Shown in pieces: positions 26,801-32,870 of a stretch of DNA of 32,870 bases (position 1 is the first letter of the stretch; every line of letters starts with the position of its first letter). Position numbers and translations under genes: made by a program. The stretch lies in assembly GCA_020058975.1 (NCBI GenBank), contig JAGVDA010000062.1:1-32870 (forward strand), read 5' to 3'. The notes beneath the pieces are model-generated. The model was not told the DNA's origin and ran no database searches. It saw nothing but the letters and a program-made list of their open reading frames with translations. The DNA is from Thermosynechococcus sp. WC_1 (GTDB taxonomy: Bacteria > Cyanobacteriota > Cyanobacteriia > Thermosynechococcales > Thermosynechococcaceae).

Positions 26801-29256
26801 CCCAGAACAGAACTAATGAAGCCCAGAAGAAAGGTATCGCTTTAACCAAGGAGGAGTTGAAGCAAAATAATGCTGTCATCGCCAAGAGCAAAGAGGAAAT
26901 CATTAGGCTTGATGGGCAACTCGACGCCCTAAGAGAGAATCTAGCCAAGGCAAAAAGTGACCCAGCAAAGGCAGCATTTCAGGCAGAAATCAATAAGCTT
27001 GAGTCTCGCCGTGACAAATTAGAGGTGGCAGACAAAGAGGGGAACCTAGCACTGCTCACTCGTCAAATTGCCTTTGCCAAAAAGGATATTGACAACCTCA
27101 AGAATCCTGAAGACAAGAAACGGCTTCAGGCGCAGATTGACGATCTTGAAGCGCGTAAGCAGAAGTTAGAACAAGCTCAAGCAGATAGTATTCAGCTCAA
27201 GCCTATAATCCTTGAAGATTTTGGCAACACTGAGAAAATCCTAAAGGATCGCGTCAAGGCTGCTCAGGCAATCCTCGATGCGCCTTTTGATGCCCAAGCG
27301 CTTAAGAAAGGGCTAGGGGAGCTAATTGACCTCACCCAGCAACAGCTTGAGCAAGGCACTGTTGATATTGAGACGGCTGTGAAGCGTTTCAAGAAAGCTG
27401 CTGCGATTGGGCAATTAGAGCCGGAAGATCGCATAAAAGCAGAGAAAGCCATCACTCAGGCTATCAAGACGGAATATGATGCGCGCGCGAGTGTCTATGA
27501 CCAAGCGATCGCGCATCAACAGAACCTAGTTAAAGGTGGTCGGGTTGATGAGATTGAGGGCGAAAGGGAAGTTTCCCGCCTCAAGAAGGAGCAATATAAA
27601 GAACGGCTAGAAGGTGTGGCGGCTCAGATCCGCTTTGAGATTGCACTTCAGGAGCAAAGAACTGGTAAACAATTCTCTGAAATCAAGACTTTTAGCAGAG
27701 CCTATAAAGCACTTATCCTTGAGCAGAGTAAGCTTCAAGCGGATGCCAATGCGTTCGATCTTGAAGATTTCCAAAAAGTATTGGACAAAAAACTTGAGCT
27801 AATCCAACGGCAGACTGAAAAGATAACCGATGCCGTCTCAACGGCTGAGATTGAGCGCAATACAGCCATTCAGACATTGACGAATGCCAATAGCATCACC
27901 GATACCCAAGCCGCTGATCTGAAGGTGAATGTGACGCGCGATCGCATCGCCAAGCAGCTTGCCCTTGAGAAGGCATTCCAGCAGGCATTGCTTGCCCAAG
28001 AGAGGCCACAAGATCCAGTGAAAGCTGAGGAGTTCGAGAAGAAAGTTCGTGCTTCAAAGATAAAAACGGCACAGCTCGTCCTCCAGTTAGCTGAAGAAGA
28101 GGAGCGCAAACAGGCTGCGGTTGCACGGGTCATTCAGGAACAGATTGAGCGGCGCACCAAGTCAACGACCAATCTCATCACCCAACAATCCCAGGAATAT
28201 CAGAAGCAAATTCAACTTCTCAATCGTGTGGGCGATGCGCTGGCAGCACAGAATAAGATTTTGGAGCAACGGCAGAGTCTATCTGGGGCTATATCAGGCT
28301 TCCTTGGCTCACAGCTCAAACTTTTGGCTGATACCTCTAAGACCGAAGAAGACAAGGCACGGTTTGAGAAGGCTGCGGCAGTGGAGCGGCTGCGGTTCCT
28401 GCGTCAAGAACAAGATTTTGCGCGACAGAAACTTGAGATCTCCATCCAGCAGCAGCGCCTACAGGATGCACAGGCATTACGTCAAAATCAGATTGACCAG
28501 CTTACCGCTGCATCTGAGCAGAAGCAGTCTGAGGCGAACCTGGCTAAGAAGAAGGTTGACCCGAAAGCATTGCCAGAAGAGCTTGAGGCTTTGCGGCTTG
28601 ACCTTGAGGCAAAACAGCAGAAGATCTTGATTGAGCAGCAGAAAGGTATCACGCTAGGGGATAATGCCACGCTTAACCGACGTGGTGAGGGCATCCAGCG
28701 GGCAGGGCTGGGGCTGCAACAAAGAGCGCAGCTAGACCAGGCGCGGGTAGACGTAGCTAAGACACTGCCTAAAGACCAACAGGAGGGCATCATTAACCGA
28801 ATCCGCAATGAGATTCTAACGGGGCTGGGCTTCACTCAAATTACAGCAGAGGCAGGCCGTAATGCCGCGCGGGAAGCATTGACGGGATTGGGACAATCTG
28901 GTGGCTCTCGGGAAGGATTCACCAACAACTCCACAGGAGTCAATACCTATGCACCTGACCTACGCCGTCTTGACCCCAACTATCGCCCTAAAGATGCTGG
29001 GGTTCTCAACCTTCAGGGTGCGGCTGGCGTGCGATCGCCGGAACTCCAGGGTTCTGATAAGCCAGTTACGGCGGTGTTTATGGATCAGCTAAAAGAGCAG
29101 GTTCAGATCAAACAGGCCATTGAGCTGATTCGTGCCCAACTGCCGACGCTATCGGCTCAACTGCTTACCCTTGCCTCTCGCCCTGGGGTGCAGAAGAATG
29201 AGCAAAACTACTATGTCCAAGGGCGCAATAACGTTTTAGCTGGAACGACACTCTAA
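23896..29256 (+). CDS. Tail tape measure protein
   Basis: This 1786-residue protein sets tail length, roughly 270 nm by the usual rule of about 0.15 nm per residue. The N-terminus (VNLTLSVTDQFSGVTQKL) is typical of tape measures. Residues ~430-920 contain many hydrophobic segments (for example TIFQPLITLFALLAQAAVSA) likely to enter the host membrane at injection. Residues ~930-1650 are long coiled coils rich in Glu, Gln, Lys and Ala. The C-terminus ends in EQNYYVQGRNNVLAG. The apparent start is a TTG, five bases after the previous stop, with no strong ribosome site. The stop overlaps the next ATG (TAATG). I see no lysozyme or peptidase motif. Confidence 0.88.
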   Translation: MNANSVVNLTLSVTDQFSGVTQKLSAGITSLIAQFKTLAGALLNSSFAVLQWGNNIAGTLLNVDALNQKIGDFKARLRGVGVDLDEISASLNDFSANKLTDTLSTAFVPLQGVATGLAPALGTALAGIGTAARGMSAQTISALNTIDAGLLKVLEKAERIPARLAAVSGGIAAVAGNLSGVREPLTVFETIRSASTGAASSIFQLTQEIGLFGLGIQALSQLVNTGPFAALIGQNVELQQQLLSTQATLAATNSIVKNGIQIKDPTEAIKALAPTVAAAIKQLEKGSLELSNVTSKDLVPIFSIVAAEAGRIGASLSQATDLSLSFAASLGTLGIPLFQANQEIRSILTGTIDYNSRLAISLNINSAMVAQWRSQGVLVEKLTERLKALREGNKLAADSVGNIGSNIQDIVQIIQRTAGASFVEPIVKQLREVFVLLDRNKEGITSYIKNLVTYAASIGGAIKTSIVAVATALQPILVQIPEYLFKSLEAATKALSGAIASTITIFQPLITLFALLAQAAVSASGPLLQLFLQFKTLQFAIGASTTAFGLLFQIVEPIGSVLFLLAGRANGLVSAFTALGSTVGVGSAGFLLLGQRLNLIPGAAAKVASSIPLIGPAIAAIIPSLAGLGVGLVGLAGKFPVLGIAFKDLLASAPRLLASLSLVAGRAGFAGLSVEILKASASMTKYATTTALTTKINELFASTTILAGEALRAQILKFALLGGSIAIAGVAINELILKNKDLLKTLAAFGDFLKGLTGVIYNVLASPITYLTTAIVGLSAAIALKLLPTLALTKIALLDGLLVGFDKLLPAILKFAAVMSSLGFVQAALAAQSFGIALETLVTSAAAGTLTIGGLTTGIGAMAVAAAIALAPLALLVGGVIAIGKAFEYSTNLVENGGQIIPDWITGVIDKLKGLGGPLNLLPPQVQILIRALEELSKLKVAGAVDPIIADAEKALRRSEGLTKDLEAAQNRTNEAQKKGIALTKEELKQNNAVIAKSKEEIIRLDGQLDALRENLAKAKSDPAKAAFQAEINKLESRRDKLEVADKEGNLALLTRQIAFAKKDIDNLKNPEDKKRLQAQIDDLEARKQKLEQAQADSIQLKPIILEDFGNTEKILKDRVKAAQAILDAPFDAQALKKGLGELIDLTQQQLEQGTVDIETAVKRFKKAAAIGQLEPEDRIKAEKAITQAIKTEYDARASVYDQAIAHQQNLVKGGRVDEIEGEREVSRLKKEQYKERLEGVAAQIRFEIALQEQRTGKQFSEIKTFSRAYKALILEQSKLQADANAFDLEDFQKVLDKKLELIQRQTEKITDAVSTAEIERNTAIQTLTNANSITDTQAADLKVNVTRDRIAKQLALEKAFQQALLAQERPQDPVKAEEFEKKVRASKIKTAQLVLQLAEEEERKQAAVARVIQEQIERRTKSTTNLITQQSQEYQKQIQLLNRVGDALAAQNKILEQRQSLSGAISGFLGSQLKLLADTSKTEEDKARFEKAAAVERLRFLRQEQDFARQKLEISIQQQRLQDAQALRQNQIDQLTAASEQKQSEANLAKKKVDPKALPEELEALRLDLEAKQQKILIEQQKGITLGDNATLNRRGEGIQRAGLGLQQRAQLDQARVDVAKTLPKDQQEGIINRIRNEILTGLGFTQITAEAGRNAAREALTGLGQSGGSREGFTNNSTGVNTYAPDLRRLDPNYRPKDAGVLNLQGAAGVRSPELQGSDKPVTAVFMDQLKEQVQIKQAIELIRAQLPTLSAQLLTLASRPGVQKNEQNYYVQGRNNVLAGTTL

Positions 29257-29831
29257 TGGCACTTTCATTCCCTTGGGGAACACTCCAAACCCTATCCAAC
29301 AGCGGCATCACGTTAACGCTAAATTACGCGAACCTTGTCTTTAGACCATCTGGGAATGACAGCATCTTGTCTCAAGTGGGCTATGACCGAATTGAAGACC
29401 CTGAGTCTTTGCCATCATTCACACTTAACTATTCTGGAGCCACCCATAAAGATGGTCCACCCTATCGACCACCCTATAAATTCACATGGCAACTTCAGGA
29501 ATTGACCATCACTCAGTTGGAGCAGGCCAAGGCGATTTCCCGTCTGTCCCGTGATGCCAACTCTCCGGTGCGACTGGTGGATCGATTCTATGCACTAGGG
29601 GAACCAACCCCACGCGCAAGGGCAGCAGCAGGGACAGTGCCCGTCGCGGGTGCGCCCACGGTGGCAGGCATGGTCTATTTCTTTCCACTGTTTGACCTAT
29701 TGCCATTAACAATTGGAACCATCGTGCGGTATCAGGTAGGCAGTTGTGATGCACCGGAGTATCGCTATAAACTGGATATGACCGCAACTGAGTATAGCCC
29801 TGACCAGCCTGTGATAGGAGATATCGCTTGA
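29256..29831 (+). CDS. Tail protein downstream of the tape measure
   Basis: A 191-residue beta-rich protein starting on the last base of the tape measure stop. The N-terminal part (ALSFPWGTLQTLSNSGITLT) and middle (PYKFTWQLQELTITQLEQAK) fit a distal-tail or tail-tip component. A Pro/Ala-rich insert lies at ~118-135. Position directly after the tape measure is where distal tail proteins are found in siphoviruses. The stop TGA overlaps the TTG start of the next gene. The role is inferred from gene order. Confidence 0.6.
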   Translation: MALSFPWGTLQTLSNSGITLTLNYANLVFRPSGNDSILSQVGYDRIEDPESLPSFTLNYSGATHKDGPPYRPPYKFTWQLQELTITQLEQAKAISRLSRDANSPVRLVDRFYALGEPTPRARAAAGTVPVAGAPTVAGMVYFFPLFDLLPLTIGTIVRYQVGSCDAPEYRYKLDMTATEYSPDQPVIGDIA

Positions 29832-30247
29832 GCAAACTGAGAACTTACAATACTGGCTCTATGATCATTTCTGAGTCGGTTGAGGATATCAGAAAGACCT
29901 GTCCCGTCAAAGTTTCTCCCGCTGAGAACAATGCAATTGTATGTGACATTAAAAAAGCGGAGGGGCAAAAATGCGAACGATGCTGGAACTACAGCACGAA
30001 AGTTGGTCAATTCCAGCATCGCCCTGAGCTATGTGAGCGGTGCGTGCAGGTCATTGACGATGGGATTCACGCTGGGCTGATTGCAATTGATGCGGAAGGT
30101 TATTTCTGGACTGACCTACGCCCTTTCAATGATGAAGCGCACCTTCCCATGTCAGATCATATTGAATACTGGGCTGAACGGTTTGGAGAGACATATCGAA
30201 GGGAGCTAGAACAAACCGCTACTTGCTGTTGCTCTGAGCCAACTTAG
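29828..30247 (+). CDS. Small protein with an IleRS-type C-terminal zinc finger
   Basis: A 139-residue protein. Residues ~44-74 read KAEGQKCERCWNYSTKVGQF, then HRPELCERCVQVI. This is the zinc-binding FPG/IleRS finger found at the very end of isoleucyl-tRNA synthetase, with the four Cys at 49, 52, 69 and 72. The preceding residues (VKVSPAENNAIVCDIK) also resemble the segment that comes just before the finger in the synthetase. None of the catalytic synthetase domain is present. The rest is unique and ends in a Cys-rich CCCSEP. The start is a TTG with AGGAG seven bases upstream, overlapping the previous stop. Binding of tRNA or other structured RNA is inferred from the domain. Confidence 0.75.
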   Translation: MSKLRTYNTGSMIISESVEDIRKTCPVKVSPAENNAIVCDIKKAEGQKCERCWNYSTKVGQFQHRPELCERCVQVIDDGIHAGLIAIDAEGYFWTDLRPFNDEAHLPMSDHIEYWAERFGETYRRELEQTATCCCSEPT

Positions 30248-30701
30248 ACGCGATCGCCTGGTTCACCCTATCGGCTATCACATTCCCCACAAAGATTAAG
30301 TCATCATCATCCACAAACAGAGGACTGTCTGGGGCGAATGGCCCTTTGCGTGCGAATAGCTCCATTATTTTGCCAGCATAGGCAAGGTCGCTGTAGATGT
30401 AGATGCCGCGATTGTCTATTTTGACGTTGTTGGTGAGCTGCCCAAAGAGCTTACCTGAGTCGATACCGAAGAGTGCGCCCTTCCCCCGTATACGACCGGA
30501 CATTGCTTGTTTAGTCCCAATGGAACGACGAGCATAAGGTGTCTCTCTGGTAGCTCGACGGTAGCGATCAGCCGTCCGTTGACGCATGTAACGGTAGATA
30601 TCACGGTAGATAAGGAGAATTCCATTCTGTCTGACCTCGGTGATCGCCGCTCCAAGGAGTTGATAGTCTGTGCTGTTGAGGCTAAAGATCTGTTGGGGCA
30701 T
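30219..30701 (-). CDS. Probable tail-completion / neck protein
   Basis: A 160-residue basic protein on the minus strand, convergent with and overlapping the zinc-finger gene by 29 bases. The pattern RDIYRYMRQRTADRYRRATR, then ETPYARRSIGTK, SDLAYAGKIMEL and FVGNVIADRVNQAIASKL resembles HK97 gp10-like neck and tail-completion proteins, which often carry a Y-A-x-x-x-E/M segment before a final helix. It has no signal peptide. The assignment is by pattern and neighbourhood, moderate at best. Confidence 0.5.
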   Translation of the reverse strand: MPQQIFSLNSTDYQLLGAAITEVRQNGILLIYRDIYRYMRQRTADRYRRATRETPYARRSIGTKQAMSGRIRGKGALFGIDSGKLFGQLTNNVKIDNRGIYIYSDLAYAGKIMELFARKGPFAPDSPLFVDDDDLIFVGNVIADRVNQAIASKLAQSNSK

Positions 30702-30885
30702 TGGGATAATCCTTGGATGTATTCACGTTTCGATGCCCAAGAAACCTAAAAAAACACCAGTTTGCAGCCTCAACAGCATAAGGCTCTTGGGACTTGGCGG
30801 CTAATAAGTTTAGCCAATCATGGAGCGAGATTTTTATAGCTGTAAGGCCATATCTCCACACTGAAAGGTCAATTTGTTGGGTCAT
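30682..30885 (-). CDS. Hypothetical small protein
   Basis: A 67-residue protein (MTQQIDLSVWRYGLTAIKIS...) whose 3' end overlaps the next minus-strand gene by 20 bases and whose start is three bases after the upstream stop. A helical aromatic middle (WLNLLAAKSQEPYAVEAANW) is visible. Packing between neighbours supports it; no family is recognised. Confidence 0.5.
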   Translation of the reverse strand: MTQQIDLSVWRYGLTAIKISLHDWLNLLAAKSQEPYAVEAANWCFFRFLGHRNVNTSKDYPNAPTDL

Positions 30886-30888
30886 TAG

Positions 30889-31086
30889 CTAGTCATCCTT
30901 CGCAAGACTCTCCATCACATCTGCCCACTCATCCCAATCATTCATGACCATCCGCCGGATTTCACGGTTCCTTTGCCATTTCTTGTAGTCGTGCCAAGCT
31001 GCGCCAACAAAGCCTTGGATAAATCCCCATAGAGCAGAGAATATCGTCATAAATAAAGCGATCTTTAGAGCTTCCACTAAATCCAT
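30889..31086 (-). CDS. Small single-pass membrane protein
   Basis: A 65-residue protein with one hydrophobic helix near the N-terminus (ALKIALFMTIFSALWGFIQGF) and a basic then acidic cytoplasm-like tail (WQRNREIRRMVMNDWDEWAD). It could be a holin-like or virion-associated membrane protein. A holin would normally sit beside a lysin gene, and none is seen here, so the role is open. Confidence 0.55.
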   Translation of the reverse strand: MDLVEALKIALFMTIFSALWGFIQGFVGAAWHDYKKWQRNREIRRMVMNDWDEWADVMESLAKDD

Positions 31087-31287
31087 CTACAGATCCTTAA
31101 TCAGGCTCAGGGTTGACCGCTTCCGTGGGCGTGGTTGATGCCATTCTTCTTGGGCTTTTCTGCTGCGACGAACAGAGCGGCTACACTTGGCAAGCTCGGC
31201 AGCAAGGAGGCTTCCTTTCTCGATGTCAATCTCTCTAAATTCTTGGGATTGAACGGTTCCTTTTAGCATTTCATCTTGCTCTAACAT
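31087..31287 (-). CDS. Hypothetical small basic protein
   Basis: A 66-residue protein (MLEQDEMLKGTVQSQEFREI...) with a basic C-terminus (RSVRRSRKAQEEWHQPRPRK). Its start overlaps the end of the upstream gene by seven bases and its stop abuts the next gene. A later ATG (MLKGTV) is an alternative start. Packing supports expression. No family is recognised. Confidence 0.5.
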   Translation of the reverse strand: MLEQDEMLKGTVQSQEFREIDIEKGSLLAAELAKCSRSVRRSRKAQEEWHQPRPRKRSTLSLIKDL

Positions 31288-31745
31288 GCCTGATAGTCCA
31301 AATAATACGAAAACTCAAACTCCCGTACCACAACTATATTCCACGCCCCATCATTCTCGCTGGATACATTACGGTTCTGTTCAATATCGTTCATCCCAAC
31401 AATGCGCGTAATTGGTTCACACAGGGATGGGCATACGCCTCTAGACCAATGGATGATGAGATTATCGATCTGCTCTCGGAATTGCCCTCCCGCAACTTGA
31501 GAAAGGGTGGGGTCATCCATAGAGAAGACCTTCCCGAGGGTGATTGTCCATGATGCCTTAAAGCTATCCCATGTTTGCTCTTGGGTGACTGACTCCCTTA
31601 GTCGAAACCCTGATCTATTATCTTCAGCGTCAATAAACGTCCAATTACGAAGCTGAAACCGATTCCAGTCAGTCGCAAGCTTGAGTTCCAGGTATGGGAT
31701 TAGCCCAGTAGTGGGGTCATTTAGGATAGTTGCAATACTCGCCAT
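31281..31745 (-). CDS. Probable tail terminator or head-tail joining protein
   Basis: A 154-residue protein (MASIATILNDPTTGLIPYLE...) beginning 40 bases from the divergent portal gene. It is a mixed alpha/beta protein with a conserved-looking middle (SFKASWTITLGKVFSMDD) and C-terminal strand (WNIVVVREFEFSYYLD). Size and neighbourhood suit a tail terminator or joining protein, both of which are otherwise unassigned in the window. The function is inferred from context. Confidence 0.45.
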   Translation of the reverse strand: MASIATILNDPTTGLIPYLELKLATDWNRFQLRNWTFIDAEDNRSGFRLRESVTQEQTWDSFKASWTITLGKVFSMDDPTLSQVAGGQFREQIDNLIIHWSRGVCPSLCEPITRIVGMNDIEQNRNVSSENDGAWNIVVVREFEFSYYLDYQAC

Positions 31746-31785
31746 TGATTCTTAGGGTATTCTGTAGGTAGTAAAAGGCAGGAAA

Positions 31786-32870
31786 ATGTCTAGCTCCAAC
31801 GGATCTCACCTACAAGCTACCACGACGCGACTGGATGATGTGCAGGCGTTGGTCAACCTTGCGACGGGGCAAGGTGTTGGTAGATATGACCCTAGTAATT
31901 CTGCGCAGATTGGCATTGATGGTAAAAGCTATCTAGACCAAAATACCCAAGCATTTTATCGCCGAAAACATAAGATTCTTCGCAAACTGATTGAGATTAT
32001 TCCCAATCAGATGACATTCCGCTGGGGGCGATTAACCCTTGGTGGCGATGATGGTGATCCCAAAGTAATTGATGCCGTCGCGCAGTGGGGGGAAGATCTC
32101 GTTACCCGAACAGTCTATAACCGATATGTAGGCTTACCTGCGGCATTCAATGCAGCGCAGATTGAAGCAAACGAGACAGGGAATGCAGCTTTAATCATTC
32201 TTGCCGATGATGGTCAGGCCGACGATCAACCACTGAAGCTTACCAACATCAAAGAAATTCGCGGGCTGTACCTGGTCAACCGCTGGGCAATTAAGCCAGA
32301 CACTCAGGGGATAACGTTCTCGGGGAAAGAGGCTGGCATCACCCATTACATACTGACTCAGCAACGGGTCATCAATCAGATCCGTCTTGTGGCATCCAAT
32401 GGAAAGCCGCTGGATTTAGGCAATGCGAAGATTCACCGGAGTCGGGTGCTATGGTTCCGTGGGGAGGAGCTAAGCGATTATTCCTTGCAGCAGAACAGCG
32501 GTTGTGATGATTCAGTGCTTGAGGGCGTAATCCAAGCCTATAAGGAATACAACGCGGGGCTGCGGGGCGCAGGGCGGATGCTCGTAGACTTCGATTTCTT
32601 CGTGCATCAGATCGAAGGCTATTTCGACAAAATGATGGGTGATGGCTCGAAAGAGTACGGAATCAAAATGCAGGCGCGGCTTGAGGCTAACTCCCTGATG
32701 CGCTCCGCCTATCGTGGGATGACTATTGATAAGGATAAAGAGGTCATCGAGACTGTTAGCCGCTCGGTCGCTGGCTACTCCGACCTGCTTGAACAAGTGC
32801 TGAGCAATTTCCTGAGCAATACTGACCTACAGCCGTCTGAGCTGTTGCAGAAATATCCTGCGGGGCTGGC
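31786..32870 (+). CDS. Phage portal protein, DUF1073 type (3' end outside the window)
   Basis: An open frame of about 361 residues running off the right edge, starting at the ATG after GCAGGAAA. The pattern YRRKHKILRKLIEIIPNQMT, then FNAAQIEANETGNAALIILA, HRSRVLWFRGEEL and GRMLVDFDFFVHQIEGYFD is that of DUF1073 portals. Further on come MQARLEANSLMRSAYRGM and the start of the C-terminal helices. The portal forms the dodecameric ring through which DNA enters and leaves. Typical length is 450-550 residues, so about a quarter is missing. It is divergent from the minus-strand joining genes. Confidence 0.85.
   Translation, partial: MSSSNGSHLQATTTRLDDVQALVNLATGQGVGRYDPSNSAQIGIDGKSYLDQNTQAFYRRKHKILRKLIEIIPNQMTFRWGRLTLGGDDGDPKVIDAVAQWGEDLVTRTVYNRYVGLPAAFNAAQIEANETGNAALIILADDGQADDQPLKLTNIKEIRGLYLVNRWAIKPDTQGITFSGKEAGITHYILTQQRVINQIRLVASNGKPLDLGNAKIHRSRVLWFRGEELSDYSLQQNSGCDDSVLEGVIQAYKEYNAGLRGAGRMLVDFDFFVHQIEGYFDKMMGDGSKEYGIKMQARLEANSLMRSAYRGMTIDKDKEVIETVSRSVAGYSDLLEQVLSNFLSNTDLQPSELLQKYPAGL

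Overview
The window is phage or prophage DNA from a cyanobacterium. The palindrome GCGATCGC (HIP1), a cyanobacterial signature, occurs about twenty times on both strands and inside many genes. The virion genes are those of a siphovirus-like tailed phage: terminase pair, DUF2213-type prohead protein, structural cement protein, DUF2184-type major capsid protein, connector, tail tube, a likely tail-chaperone pair, a 1786-residue tape measure and a DUF1073-type portal that runs off the right edge. Only cyanobacterial association is supported; I cannot name a species or decide between free phage and prophage.

Layout. 1-1240 (+): an AT-rich island with two overlapping unknown genes and the end of a third. 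1185-2067 (-): a broken tyrosine recombinase carrying a ~174 bp MITE-like insertion with 26 bp inverted ends. 2091-4232 (-): large terminase, small terminase and an XRE regulator, in an overlapping operon behind a palindromic promoter region. 4312-12839 (+): head and tail genes, a protein with an LRAT-like domain and a C-terminal J domain, and a lipoprotein followed by a terminator. 12979-21584 (-): about two dozen small genes read against the late genes. 21900-22115 (+): a divergent ribbon-helix-helix regulator. 22152-30247 (+): a Cys-motif/hydrolase-like protein, the tape measure, a tail protein and a small protein with an IleRS-type zinc finger. 30219-31745 (-): small connector or tail-completion candidates. 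31786-end (+): portal.

The striking part is the minus-strand array. Almost every gene junction carries a tRNA-like element: a T-arm hairpin (loop usually TTCGATT) closed by an acceptor-like stem and followed by an A and a second short hairpin (ATTCC...GGAT), then a Shine-Dalgarno site. I count about 20 copies. Stem sequences differ from copy to copy but stay paired. The 5' half of the acceptor stem usually lies on the stop codon of the gene before it. None is a complete tRNA; a few keep an anticodon-arm-like hairpin, none a D-arm.

The array has four apparent promoters, each with an ATGTGTACAT/ATGTACACAT palindrome next to or inside the promoter. The same palindrome lies before the divergent ribbon-helix-helix gene, which suggests one regulator for the whole array. 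My working model is a phage early/accessory operon set, controlled by the RHH protein and cut into separate messages by tRNA-processing enzymes. A cassette-recombination or relic-tRNA origin remains open.
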